From the NCBI GenBank assembly GCA_019916065.1, contig CM034234.1:4376342-4440341 (forward strand): 64,000 nt of DNA, written 5' to 3'. Made by a program: the position numbers and the translations under genes. The notes under the pieces were generated by a model that saw only the letters and a list, made by a program, of their open reading frames with translations, was not told where the DNA came from and ran no database searches. Below, piece by piece: positions 11,296 through 23,132 of this stretch (within the stretch, counting starts at the first letter, position 1; every line of letters begins with the position of its first letter). The stretch is from Vitellaria paradoxa (lineage: Eukaryota > Streptophyta > Magnoliopsida > Ericales > Sapotaceae).

Positions 11296-11921
11296 TGATA
11301 TAAGAGTAGATGTAGGGGTCATACTGCACCGATCGAGTTTACTCGATCGGGCTTGTCCGTTTTTCTACGGCTGGGTCTGACTGACTGAGGCTATACTCGG
11401 GTTGCTGATCAGGATTGCCCGACTGACATCTACGGGCCTCACCAACCGGGGGCATCCGAATGGCAGAATAAGCGCTAACCAACCAAGTAATCTGTCCTCC
11501 CTGACAGGACCTTGTAAGGGTGAAGTCACATGTCAGGCGTGTAACGACTTTCTGACACGTCCCTTGACACCCGCCTATTGGAGCGCGATCCAAGCCTAAT
11601 GGAACAAACAGCCAACCAAGGAAGACAACCATCGAAATCTACTGGTACAACTGGCTTGACCTGATTGGACAAAGAAATGAACTGGTGCGACGACGGTCCA
11701 TCAGGCTGACGTCTGTTGCACCCTTAAACGTATAAAAACTACACTTCTCTCTAGGTAAGGGGGAGATTTCTTTCTTTTTTTACTGTTATCTTCCCGAATT
11801 GCTTACTGAAAGCTTGTTTTGCTAACTTAGTCGTCAGAGGCTTTTTAACAGGCACCACACCAGTGTTAAGCTCAAGTTCCCAGATTTGCGTTTGGATCAT
11901 CCAAAGATCACCCCGTTATCA
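11296..11921 (+). mobile_element. Solo LTR (626 bp) with perfect 5-bp TSD
   Basis: Begins TGATATAAG and ends GTTATCA, with matching TGATA/TATCA inverted termini. It is flanked by the direct repeat AAATG at 11291-11295 and 11922-11926. The interior is markedly more GC-rich than its surroundings and carries a TATA-like TATAAAAA near 11731. It also has the motif around GTCGTCAGAGG near 11830 that is typical of plant LTR R regions. No internal retrotransposon domain is present, so it is a solo LTR. It is related by eye to 17391-17913. The open frames in it (11339-11632, 11402-11599) are incidental. Confidence 0.85.
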
Positions 11922-11926
11922 AAATG

Positions 11927-12397
11927 TAAACTAATGTCACCTAAGTTAACTACAAAATTTGTGCGATGATTGCTTTGTTTAGACGCCAAAATTAAAAATT
12001 TATCCATTTTTTTTTTTTTAGAAATACATTTGATCAAAACATGATTAGGCTCACAATTATATATAAATCAAATATATTCTAGTTTGATTGACAATAAATA
12101 TGAAATTGAATTTTTTACGTAATTATAAATCAGAGGAATAATTGCATTTATGCTTTTATACTAACTCTCACAAACACATACACCTTGTATTTAAAAGCAT
12201 GCACTTACATTTCTAATTGTTTAGATTAAATTGTAAATATTAGCACTTTTACTTTTCTTTAAAAAAAAAAAATTAACATCATCTATACTATAATATTAAA
12301 ACAATATAGTTTATCTCTCTTGCTCTCTTTCACTCTCATTATACGTGGCATGCCTCTTTACTCTCCATTCCACTTTTCTATTTTAATTTTATTTTGA
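11927..12397. other. AT-rich intergenic sequence
   Basis: No gene or clear element recognised. Contains poly-T and poly-A tracts. Confidence 0.5.
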
Positions 12398-13440
12398 GTA
12401 AATTACACTTACCTCCCCTTAACATTAGACATAATTTGTGGACCTTCTCCAATCATTTGAACCTTACATTTATCTCCCTTCAAATCCTAATGTTTGTAAC
12501 ACTTACACTCTTCCGTTACTTTTCTCCCTAACATCGTTAAAATATTATAATAAAATGACATAAATGCCCTTAGTACCAGCAGTTGACCCCACGATTACCC
12601 ATTGACTAGTAATTAACCCACGATTATCATTAATTAACTTGATTAAATTATTAATTTATTAATTAATATATATTTATTAATTATTAATTAATTAAATTAC
12701 TAATTTATTAATTAATCATAATTAATTATAATTAATTAATGAATTATAATTTAGTTATATTATTTATTAAAAATATTTTATTTTAATAAAATAGTTAAAT
12801 AAATAAATTATTTTAATATGATAAAGTAAAAATCTATACCTCCAGTAAACTCTCAAATCAACATCCGGCCAACAATATCAGCAAATATAGATCATTTTCA
12901 AATGTAAATTTTGAAGTGATATAAACGAACGATTCAACAAACAGGGTAAAGGTTCTGCTGTGAAATGGAATGATTTTAGCCCATCATCGCCTTCTGCTTC
13001 GATTGCGACAAAGAGGAGGTTATTTGTGGCTTTGGTTGACGAGAAAGAAGATGACGATGAGGTGGTTGATCAGGATCTGAAGCAGACAGAGAAGAGAAAA
13101 AATGGTGGTGAGGAGGAGATTGGGGTTAAGAAGATGAGGATAAGGAGGCCTTCGAGAAAACTTATGGCTGAAGGAGACTGAGTTGGGGAAGAACAGAGGG
13201 AATCCATTGAAGAATTGGCTCGACGGTGGTACCGTTAAAGTTTGGGATATAATTGTCTTTATGATTTTCTTTTCTTTTTTTTTTTTAACTTGATTGACTG
13301 TAAAAGTTTAACGGGATAAACTAACGAAAAAGGGTAAGTGTTACAAACATTAAGGTCTAAGGGAGGAAAGGTAAGGTTCAAATGATTGAGGGAAGTTTCT
13401 GAATTATGCCTAATGTTCAGGGGAGATAAGGATAATTTAC
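12398..13440. mobile_element. 1-kb non-autonomous TIR element carrying a coding-like insert
   Basis: The first about 145 bp (from GTAAATTACACTTACCTCCC) are matched, inverted, by the last about 140 bp (complement of the tract ending GATAATTTAC at 13440). Both arms share words such as AATCATTTGAACCTTAC and TAATGTTTGTAACACTTAC. Long TIRs and a short non-transposase interior suggest a Mutator-like or Pack-type element. I could not find an exact target duplication. AT-rich sequence fills 12640-12830, and a coding-like stretch follows at about 12960-13181. Confidence 0.7.
12960..13181 (+). pseudogene. Coding-like insert in the TIR element (possible captured gene fragment)
   Basis: About 73 codons open, with no ATG until internal ones. 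The sequence is VKWNDFSPSSPS, then an acidic/basic stretch with EKEDDDEVVDQDL and KRKNGGEEE, ending RRPSRKLMAEGD. Its composition (GC-richer, charged, Ser-rich) is unlike the surrounding AT-rich DNA. No domain recognised. It may be a captured exon of a nuclear or basic protein, or part of an element-specific gene. Confidence 0.4.
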
Positions 13441-15849
13441 CTTTTTGTTTTTGAAACAAATGAATAATAATAAAACCTTAAATTAAAAAGCGAGTCAAGG
13501 AAAAAATCAAAAATGAAAAAAAAATCTCAAAAGTCATTTTCTCATCTAATTTTCCTATCTCTCTATGCACTCCTGTCTATTACCTTAAACTTTTGGGTTC
13601 TCTTTTTAACGTAGGCTAAAATCTTCTTTATCTAACTCTTAGGTTCCCTCTACTTTTCTTTTTTTTTTTTTCAGATTTTTTATTTTATTTTTGAAACAAA
13701 ATGAACAACAATAAAAATTTGCATTAAAAAGGATTGAGAAAAAATAAATAAATAAAATAAAATTGAAAAGTCACCATCACTTTTCTTTTTCAATTTCCCT
13801 ATCTCTTTATCATACTAACTCACTCCGACGCCATCATTTTCAATGTGAAAGAACTCTTGGTTTGCCCATCATTTTCTATATAAAAAAATTATTGATTTTC
13901 TCTTATTTGTAAGTTTAAACTCACTTTTCTTTTTTGATCTCCTATTCTAAAATCTTTCCTTTCTCCATCTTTTTTAAGTTTTTAAAAATTTTCTTCTTTG
14001 ATTGGTAAAATAAGCAAGGATTTCAACCGAGTTCACGACAATAGGGATCAAATAATTCATATATGTGTATCGATACATCTTTGTGTAATACACATGTTCT
14101 ACTGTGTATATATGATTGTACTACTGCGTTCATAGCCAAAGAGACGTGGATCCCAACTAAGGGTTAAGGAACGAAATATCAAAGATTTGTTTCAAGAGAT
14201 AAGAAATTGGTTTTTTTTTTTTTCTTTATTGCTAATGTTTGTTCTACCTCCATGTAGATGGAACTGTGTACAACTTAAATGAGTCCGTAGAGATCTCCAT
14301 GGCTTATGTTTGTTCAAAGAGATTTGAAATTGAAAGGGAGTGAGTCTTTCCAAACTAATTCAAAACCAATTGGTATCGAGTGATATTCTAACACTTAAAA
14401 ACAATGATTTGAAAAAAAAAACACTTAAAAGCAAGCTTTTGATTAGTTTTTTTTTCTTTTTTTTTTTGTTATTAATGTCTGTTTACGCTTTTGTATACAT
14501 AAAAATGTGCACAACTTGAACGAGCACATGAAAATCTCTGTGGTAGACTTAGTAAAAATTGTAGAAGTTGACTTGATCGATGTAATCTATAGTCAGAAAC
14601 TTGGTGTTGTGTGTTTATGTGTGTGTGTGTTTGTGTTTTTTGAAGAGTAACTTGGTGTTGTGTTAAATAAGAGCCAATTGGTGAAATTACTTTGAGCTCA
14701 GACCTGCAATTAGGGTATAGATTTTGATTATAAACCAATTTATTGTTTATATTTTTCAATTGAGGCATTGCTTTCATGTGAACCAATGAGATGTTATTAA
14801 TTTTGTATAGTTTAATATGATTTTACTGTCTCTGAAAATTTACAAATTTACATGATGGATGGGCAAGTCCCAAAATAAATAAATAAATAAAACTTATCAT
14901 TCTTAATTTTTTCCAATTATAACATATATATTTTATCACCAAATAATAAATAAAGATGTTACAACAATTATTATCTCTTTTATCTCATAAAGTTAGAGGT
15001 ATTACTAATTTACTTATATAAATACAATCCCAAAATAATTTATCAAACTAATTATTATTATGTCTAATCTAGATATAGTAATGCTTTTGAGTTTTTAACT
15101 AATTTTTGTTTATTAAAACTCTAGGTAAAAAATTTATTATTGTTGAATTTGAATTTGAATTTTATCCTCTTTGAGTGAATGAATGATAAATAATGAATGT
15201 GGGTATATGCTTTTATGTGCTTTTCTCAAACTTACTCATTGTATCCTTATTAATTTTTAAATTTTTTAGCTCCGATATAATTAGTTCACCGTTGCACTTT
15301 TTTAGCCCCAAAGCGATTATTCCAGTTGTAAAATGTGTAATTATTTTTACGTTTATCTTAATTTAATACATTTTCTTATTTACTTTTGCTAATGTTAAAA
15401 AAACATTATATATGTTTTAGAAGATAATTTTAAATTTTTTTGTTTACTAGGTGATTGCTTAGCATATTAGAGTTAAATGGAACTAAAAGCTTAAAGGTAT
15501 ATTTTTTTTTGTTCTATTTTTGGATTACGGAATTTTATGTTATATTTTTTATAGTTGTATTTTTAAATTACTATCTTGAAAATTAGAAGACCATATTTAT
15601 TCATTTTTTTAATGTTGTCTATTTTGTTATATGAAGTTATAACTATTAACATTTCTTAAAATAAATATCTATTTGATTGTTCTAAATATATGTTTATTTT
15701 TATTTTTAATGTTAATAATTTAAAAAATTATGCGTCGTCCGCACATCGCATGGGTGAATGCTAGTAATCAAAATAAAATGGTGTCTCCCTCACGAAATTG
15801 AACGGTTAGAGTAAGACTTATTTCGAAAAAAGAAAAAAAAATAGTGAAA
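13441..15849. other. AT-rich intergenic sequence
   Basis: No gene seen. Poly-T and poly-A tracts (13650-13685, 14210-14225, 14440-14470) and a short GT-rich microsatellite near 14605-14640. Some stretches look like old repeats, but I could not define ends. Confidence 0.5.
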
Positions 15850-15859
15850 CGGTGTTAAT
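15850..15859 (+). repeat. Left target-site duplication of the PMD-MULE
   Basis: CGGTGTTAAT; matches 8 of 10 bases of CATTGTTAAT at 26140-26149. The 9-10-bp length fits Mutator-like transposition. Confidence 0.6.
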
Positions 15860-15965
15860 GGGATTTTTACATTAATATAATTTATAAATTAACAATGTAC
15901 AAAAATAGGCTGCGCTAGAAGTATTTGCAAAAATAGAATTGATGTCGTCAGTGCGACCGACGACG
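15860..15965 (+). repeat. Left terminal inverted repeat of the PMD-MULE
   Basis: Pairs with 26035-26139 with few mismatches over roughly the outer 90-100 bp. Includes ACATTAATATAATTTATAAA and ATAGGCTGCGC. Confidence 0.9.
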
Positions 15966-16108
15966 CCATGTCGTCAGTGCCACTAACGACACAGAGGCTA
16001 ATTAATTATCCATGTCGTAACTGCTATTGACGAGACCCAAAGCCATGTAGTCACTGCCACTGACAACACCAATTTGAAATTCCTTATATCGTCAGTGGCA
16101 CTGACGAT
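15944..16108 (+). repeat. Left subterminal palindromic repeats
   Basis: At least four to five copies of a 21-bp imperfect palindrome built on GTCAGTGnCACTGAC: 15944-15964, 15970-15990, about 16013-16034, about 16048-16068, and 16088-16108. The last is a perfect 10-bp-arm palindrome around one central G. Likely transposase-binding or structural sites. Confidence 0.85.
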
Positions 16109-16749
16109 ACTCTGGTAATATACATCGTCGTCCCCAGGCGTTGTTCAGTCTCTATTGCGCAACTCTTTCATCTCCCTCTCTCCCATTCAGCTATCCAACG
16201 GTCGAGCTAAGGTCTGCGAGGTGTCATTTCAATGGCAGACTACTCCTCAAACTATAGACTCAGCTAGCAGGCATCTCTAACGATAAAAAAATGTGAGTTT
16301 TGCCGAGCTTCATCTACATATATATATATGTATGTATTCACATACACACATTTCCGATTTCGAGCATGAAATCAAATTTTCTGGTCTGTTGATTTAAGTA
16401 CAAGTTGAATGTTTTGAGTATTTGATTTCTATTATATAATTTGAACCCAAGTGTCTAAGTTATTCAATTTGCAATTTCTCTGTGTGGTTAAGCTGTTCTC
16501 TACTATCTGCCATTGGTGAGTATTTGAATTTGTTCAGTTTTGGTTTATTGTTTGTTGAAATGTGTCATGTCTATTAAATTAAATTATGTTGATTAATAGT
16601 ATCTGAAGATATATTGACATCGAATTATAGAACTTGAAACCAGCACAATATTATGTTGAGATTATGTTAAATTTTTTTAAGCTAATTTAGGTTAGAAATT
16701 AGTACAATGTTATTAAATTAGAATTAACAATGTTCACAATAGGGTGTGT
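16109..16749 (+). other. Leader-like region inside the PMD-MULE
   Basis: A relatively GC-rich stretch at about 16120-16280 contains CT-rich sequence (TCATCTCCCTCTCTCCC). AT-rich, intron-like sequence follows. It may be the promoter and 5' leader of the element's gene; no coding sequence recognised. Confidence 0.35.
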
Positions 16750-19700
16750 AGAAGGTTGAAAATTAAGATAATTTAGGAAAATATTTATTTCTAAACTCAA
16801 ACATTAGATTTTTTTTTTTTTTTTTGTAAGAACTAAACTTTTTAACAATTAAATTTTTTTTTAACAACTAAATTTGGAGAAATTTAAGAGTAATATAAAA
16901 ATATTTTTAACAGCTATTTATTTTGTACTTATATTTTAAGAGTAATATAAAATAATTCTTGTATTTTATTTTGTAATTTAATCAAATAAAAGATATTTGT
17001 TTTTATTTATTTTGAAATCTAAGATAATTTACGAAAATACCTATTTTTAAATTGAAAAAGTAAATTTTTTTTTAAGAAGTAAATTTTTTAACAACTAAAC
17101 TTTTTTGACAACTAAGTTTGGAGAAAATTAAGAATAATATAAAATTAATTTTAACAACTTATTTTTTTTTTTGTACTTATATTATAAGAGCAATATAAAA
17201 ATAATTCTTATGTTTATTTTGTAATTTAATCAAATAAAAAATATTTGATTTTATTTATTTTGAAATTTAAGATAATTTAGGAAAATATCCATTTGTAATT
17301 TCAAACACTAAATTTTTTAACAACTAAATTTGGAGAAATTGAGGAGCAATATAAAAATATTTTTAGCAACTAAATTATTTTTTATATTTATGATAGATGG
17401 GATCAGTCAGGATGATTTGACCCGGTCGATTGATCGGTCGAGTCAGGAACGATCTTGTTTTTCCTGACCGACCGAGCCGAGCTAAACTAGTCACACTGCA
17501 GTCGTGTAGTTAACTGCTCTCTGACACGCTCCGTGATATCCGCCTAAAAATACGCTATTTGCTCAATAACGGATTGTATAACTAATTATGGAATATCTGC
17601 CTGGGGATCTGTGTGTACACGTGGCACGATTTGATTCAGTAAGAATTTGGATCCAATATGGCCCACATATATAGGGACTCATGCGGATCATTCCTCCTTA
17701 TATATATATATATATATACTTAAAATGCAAGAAAGAGGTACGGATTCATTCTTATAAAAGTTTTGCTATAACTCTGCCAAACTATTCTCTCATATACTCT
17801 GGTTTGCTGACTTAATCATCGGAGTTTCCTCGGCAGGCACTACACCGGTGTCAAGATAGGAACTCGAACCAGGCTCGGATCATCTACGCAGTTGGATCTG
17901 GTGAGGAGCATCATAAATTTATATTTTAAGAGTAATATAAAAATATTTCTTATACTTTATTTCATAATTTAATCAAATAAAAAATATTTACTTTTACTTA
18001 TTTTGTAATTTAATATAATTTAGGAAAATATCTATTTGTAATTTCAAAAACTAATTTTTTTTAAGAACTAAATTTTTTTGACAACTAAGTTTAGAGAAAT
18101 TTAAGAGTAATATAAAAATATTTTTAACAACTAATTTTTTTGTACTTATATTTTAAGAGTAACATGAAAATAATCTTTATCTTTTATTTCGTAGTTTAAT
18201 CAAGTAAAAAATATTTGGTTTTAGTTATTTTGAATTTTAAGATGGTTTAAGAAAATACCCATTTGTAATTTCAAACACTAAATTTTTTAACAACTAAAGT
18301 TGGAGAAATTGAGAAGCAACATAAAAATATTTTTACCAACTAAATTTTATACTTATATTTTAAGAGTAATATAAAAATATTTCTTATATTTTATTTTGTA
18401 ATTTAATTAAATAAAAGATATTTACGTTTATTTATTTTGAAATTTAAGATAATTTAAGAAAACATCTATTTATAAATTGAAGCACTAATTTTTTTGAAAG
18501 AACTAATTTTTTAACAACTAAATTTTTTTGACAAGTAAGTTTGGAGAAATTTAAGAGTCACGTAAAATTATTTTTAGCAACAAATTTTTTTTATACTTAT
18601 ATTTTAAGAGTAATATACAAATTATTTTTATATTGTATTTTGTAATTTAATCAAATAAAAATTATTTGCTGTTAATTATTTTGAAATTTAAGATAATTTA
18701 AGAAAATCTCCATTTGTATTTGTAATGTCAAAAACTAAATTTTTTCTAAGAACTAAATTTTTTAACAACTAAATTTTTTTGACAACTAAGTTTGGAGAAA
18801 TTTAAGAGCAATATAAAAATATTTTTAACAACTAAATTTTTTTGTACTTATATTTTAAAAGTAATATGAAAATAATTCTTATATTTTATTTTGTAATTTA
18901 ATAAAATAAAAAATATTTGGTTTTAGTTATTTTGAAATTTAAGATGATTTAGAAAAATATCCATTTGTAATTTCAAACACTAATTTTTGTTTTTAAGAAC
19001 TAAATTTTTTAACAACTAAATTTGGAGAAATTGAAGAGCAATATAAAAAAAAATTTAGCAACTAAATTACTTATTTTGAGATTTAATATAATTTAGGAAA
19101 ATATTTATTTGTAATTTCAAAAACTAATTTTTTTTTTAAGAACTAAATTTTTTACCAATTAAATTTTTTTGACAACTAAGTTTAGAGAAATTTAAGAGTA
19201 ATATAAAAATATTTTTAAAAACTAATTTTTTTTGTACTTATATTTTAAGAGTAATATGAAAATAATCCTTATCTTTTATTTTGTAATTTAATTTGTAGTT
19301 ATATTTTAAGAGTAATATGAAAATAATCCTTATCTTTTATTTTGTAATTTAATCAAACACAATTTTTTTTTAAGAAATAAATTTTTTAACAACTAAATCT
19401 TTTCGACAACTAAGTTTGGAGACATTTAAGAGTATTGTAAAAATATTTTTACCAACAAAAATTTTTTATAGTTATATTGTAAGAGTAATATAAAAATAAT
19501 TTTTATATTTTATTTTGTAATTCAATCAAATAAAAAATATTTGGTTTTAGTTATTTTGAAATTTAAGATGATTTAGGAAAATATTCATTTGTAATTTCAA
19601 ACATTAATTTTTGTTTTTAAGAACTAAATTTTTTAACAACTAAATTAGGAGAAATTGATAAGCAATATAAAAAAATTTTTAGCAACTAAATTATTTTTAT

Positions 19701-19880
19701 ACTTATATTTCAAGAGTAATATATAAATATTTCTTATATTTTATTTTGTAATTTAATCAAATAAAAATATTTGCTTTTAGTTATTTTGAAATTTAATATA
19801 ATTTAGGAAAATATCTATTTGTAATTTCAAACACTAAATTTTTTTTGACAACTAAGTTTCGAGAAATTTAAGAAGTAAAT
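16750..19880 (+). repeat. AT-rich tandem array, period about 245 bp, about 11-12 copies
   Basis: Each unit carries the same ordered words: GATAATTTAGGAAAATAT, TTTGTAATTTCAAACACTAA, TTTTTTAACAACTAA, TTTGGAGAAATTTAAGAG, ACTTATATTTTAAGAGTAAT and TTTGTAATTTAATCAAATAA. The first word recurs near 16764, 17021, 17268, 18008, 18241, 18444, 18689, 18942, 19085, 19566 and 19796, spaced mostly 205-255 bp apart once the LTR at 17391-17913 is removed. Some units are truncated or fused. Non-coding. Confidence 0.85.
17391..17913 (+). mobile_element. Solo LTR inside the tandem array (523 bp)
   Basis: Starts TGATAGATGG and ends GGAGCATCA; it interrupts a repeat unit. The interior is GC-richer and has a (TA)n near 17699-17718 and the R-region-like block TTAATCATCGGAGTTTCCTC followed by a CACTACACCGGTGTCAAG stretch. 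These are close to the corresponding part of the solo LTR at 11296-11921. No clean 5-bp duplication, because the flanks are low-complexity array sequence. Confidence 0.75.
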
Positions 19881-20445
19881 TTTCTTTTAAGAACTTAGCT
19901 AAGGTATTGCTCACTTGCTAGTGGGTGATTTCATTTTTCTAAGATAGACCTACAAATTTCTAGGAAAAAAATATTGAAAGTAATAACTATAAATAATTAT
20001 ATAATCTTAAAAAAATAAAAAAACATCTAGACATTACCCAAATGAACCTTTGATAAATTTGAAGACACTTATATGCAACATAGTTAAATTAAACTTAACT
20101 TAAATGTACATAAACTTATGCTTACTAACTTAAACTTAGATAAAGTAGAATATATTAAGTGATATGTTAAGTTACTTGGATAAAGTTGAAATTGAACTAT
20201 ACTTATAATGGTTAGGTTAAATTAAGTTAAATTAGGAGTGGTTTGAAATAGAGTAATCAAACGAAACTTTCCCTGGTTTAAATCTCTTGTAAACTGATGA
20301 GGGAGGACCAAATGACCTGGTGTTAATACCCCCAGTCTTTTTTTAGCACAATTCCTGCATATTGTTGAGCTGGGGAAGCAGTGTGGAACTCGACATGTCC
20401 TTTGATATGTTACGAGATTGTCGAGTATCACCTGCCAGGCTGTGT

Positions 20446-23132
20446 TGTCACGCTCCGGGTTTCATAACCCAAGGAGTGAGTGAATTACATATATAACATG
20501 CATAGAATAACCATTCCCTAACCAGAGCATTACAACACCCTTAGAGCAACATTCACACAAGACAACTACAAAACATAATATAAATGATGCCTTGGCAATG
20601 GCCAAACTACAAAGCTCCAACAATCCTATTACCTTAATAAGTAAGAATAGGCCTTATGGCCTTTACAACTCGATCAAATAAATTCTACTTTTAAATTTAA
20701 TATTATAGACTCAAATGAAGATTTAAAACTTAAACAAATGAGAAGTGAAATATCCGTAATAGCAAATGTGCTTCTAATCCCACCTAATTGTTAGGATCTG
20801 CTCCTGCAACAGAATCTGTAGGGATGTGAGCACTCATCCACTTATGCTCACGAAGCATCATAAAAGTATATATAATATGTAAAGTCATAATGTAAAACTA
20901 ACAGTTATTAATTCAACAGATCTCATCAATGTTAAGCTATTGTACAACTCAAATCTTCTTATACAAACACATCACAACATTATCAAATTAAACTTTATAT
21001 AAATACGTGTCATACTTCGTCAAGTTAAATCTATTTTCTCTATTAAATTAATTCCACATAATCAACTCAGCGTAATCGTCCTCATCCGTATCTTATTCTC
21101 ATATTAATCATGGGGTGTGCATAACTAATGTCGTCATTATAGGCCACGATTAGCCTTACTTACACGTCGTCGTTATAGACTATAATAGTCAGGTCATGAT
21201 TAACCTTATTTACACGTCGTCGTTAAAGGCTATAAGAGCTAAGTCACGATTAGCCTTATTTACACATCGTTGTTAAAGGTTATAAGATTCAGGCCATGAT
21301 TAGCCTTATTTACACGTCATCGTTAAAGGCTATAAGAGCCAGACCACGATTAGCCTTATTTACACGTCGTCATTAAAAGTTATAAGAGACAGGCTACGAT
21401 TAGTCTTATTTACACGTCATTGTTAAAGGTTATACGAGATAGGCCATGATTAGCCTTATTTACCTGTCATGTTGTAGGCTACTAACCTACTGGCATGAAA
21501 ACCAATCCATAGGGTAATCTCAGTATCCTCCCTGTTTTAATTTACCCACCAACCACGTGCCTCATTACCCTTCACATTTCCTCTTTATACTTATCAATTT
21601 CATCTTCATGATTGTCTCTACGTCACCATATCATTCAACTATCGTCTCACTCAATCGTGTAATCAACAATATCATTACAATAACCAACACATAATAGAGG
21701 CTCATAATAATTGTATTATTCTTTTATCATAACCAATTTTCATTTCCATATCACATGAACATTTCATTCTAGCATCTATTCTTCCATTTAACATAATCGT
21801 TGCTTATTCAATTCAAATATACCTTTATTGTATCATTATCTCATTCCTTTATCATATTTCTTAGACCTTTTTAGCTCAACGTAATATATGATTGACAAGT
21901 TCATCATAATCATTCATGGAACATATAAATTAAAATTTGAGGCAAAATATTAAACCAACATGTCTTAAAACCAATTTCTCCATTCAAAGGTTGATTTTCA
22001 TACTTTAATCCATACACTTTTCGCCTATTCAATCATTCAAGGTTGATCATCTCATGTTCTGAAGTCTAAGTATTGAACCATATAAGTTTTTACACTAAAC
22101 AGCAAAACTGGAGTTCTGGACATGGGATCATGGGCGCACCACATAAGTTCATAGGCGCCCCTCTGTTGTCCAGAATGTTACTCTGTTCCGGTTCAAGCTC
22201 TAGCTCATGTTTTTAGGTTCCAAACTTTACCAAACCCAATATTTAAACTAATACCTCGTTTTCTTGAGTTGTTTAGGACCTAGAAGACTCTAAAAAGTCC
22301 ATCAAAACAAGTTTTAATTCATTCATTTCTTCAACACAAAAATCTTGATTCTACTTATACTTATATATATACACATCCATCAATCCATGCAAATTCCATC
22401 TCCATAGTTTCCAAATCTTGAATAAATTTCGTGGAAATATTTACTAGCTCAAAAACATATCATATATGCTAAAATAAGGCTAAAAATCCCTACCTTAAAC
22501 TTGAACAAAGTGGATCAAGTGAAGTGATGAATTTCCAGTTTTGGCTCCCAACTTTGACTTGATTGATCTCTTCACCATTTGATCCAAACAACAAACAAAA
22601 TACATGAAAATGTTCCTTAAGAACTCAATTTCAATCCCTTTAAATTAATTTACATTTGGTTAGGCCTTGAGCAACTTACCAACCTTTCAAATTTTTCCTT
22701 GATTTCCACTTCCTTTCTCGGTTCTCCTCCAATACCCCAAAAATCTCTCTCCATCTCTCCTCAAATATACATATATGCAAGCTTGGCTTAACCCCCAAGC
22801 ATTCTACAGGAGCCTAGTCACTTTTCCCATACCCTACAAACCTAGAGTTTAGGTTGGGCTCTCAACTGACAAACTAGAGAACACCATACCGTTGATTGTC
22901 TGCACAAGTGGGGCGCCCCTCATGGACCATGGGCGCTCGTCCTAGAGCCTTGGGCACCCCTCTCCATGCCCTCGAGTCAAATGTTGACTTTTGAGCTATT
23001 TTACCCATTTCTTCCAAAATTTATACCCCTAAGTCATCTCTAATGACTAATATTATTTAATTAACATATTATCATGCTCAAATATATTAAAAACCATCAA
23101 ATTACACTAATATGAAAATTCAGGATATTATA
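20446..23132 (+). mobile_element. 2.69-kb solo LTR inserted in the PMD gene
   Basis: Begins TGTCACGCTCCGGGTTTC, a start common to a class of long plant LTRs, and ends AGGATATTATA, an apparent decay of a CA end. It is flanked by the perfect duplication TGTGT at 20441-20445 and 23133-23137. Excising it and one TGTGT copy restores the PMD frame through the junction. No gag-pol domain lies inside. It includes a 50-bp tandem array at 21129-21485. Two internal blocks (around 22125-22170 and 22910-22970) share GGGCGC-type words. Confidence 0.9.
21129..21485 (+). repeat. 50-bp tandem repeat, about 7 copies, inside the solo LTR
   Basis: Units read roughly CACGATTAGCCTTATTTACA then CGTCGTCGTTAAAGG and CTATAAGAG. 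The CACGAT-type start recurs about every 50 bp (near 21144, 21194, 21245, 21293, 21345, 21395 and 21445). Copies have diverged by a few bases each. Confidence 0.85.

Noticed and set aside
11339..11632. 97- and 65-codon frames
   Set aside because: Lie inside a solo LTR with TSD; no domain.
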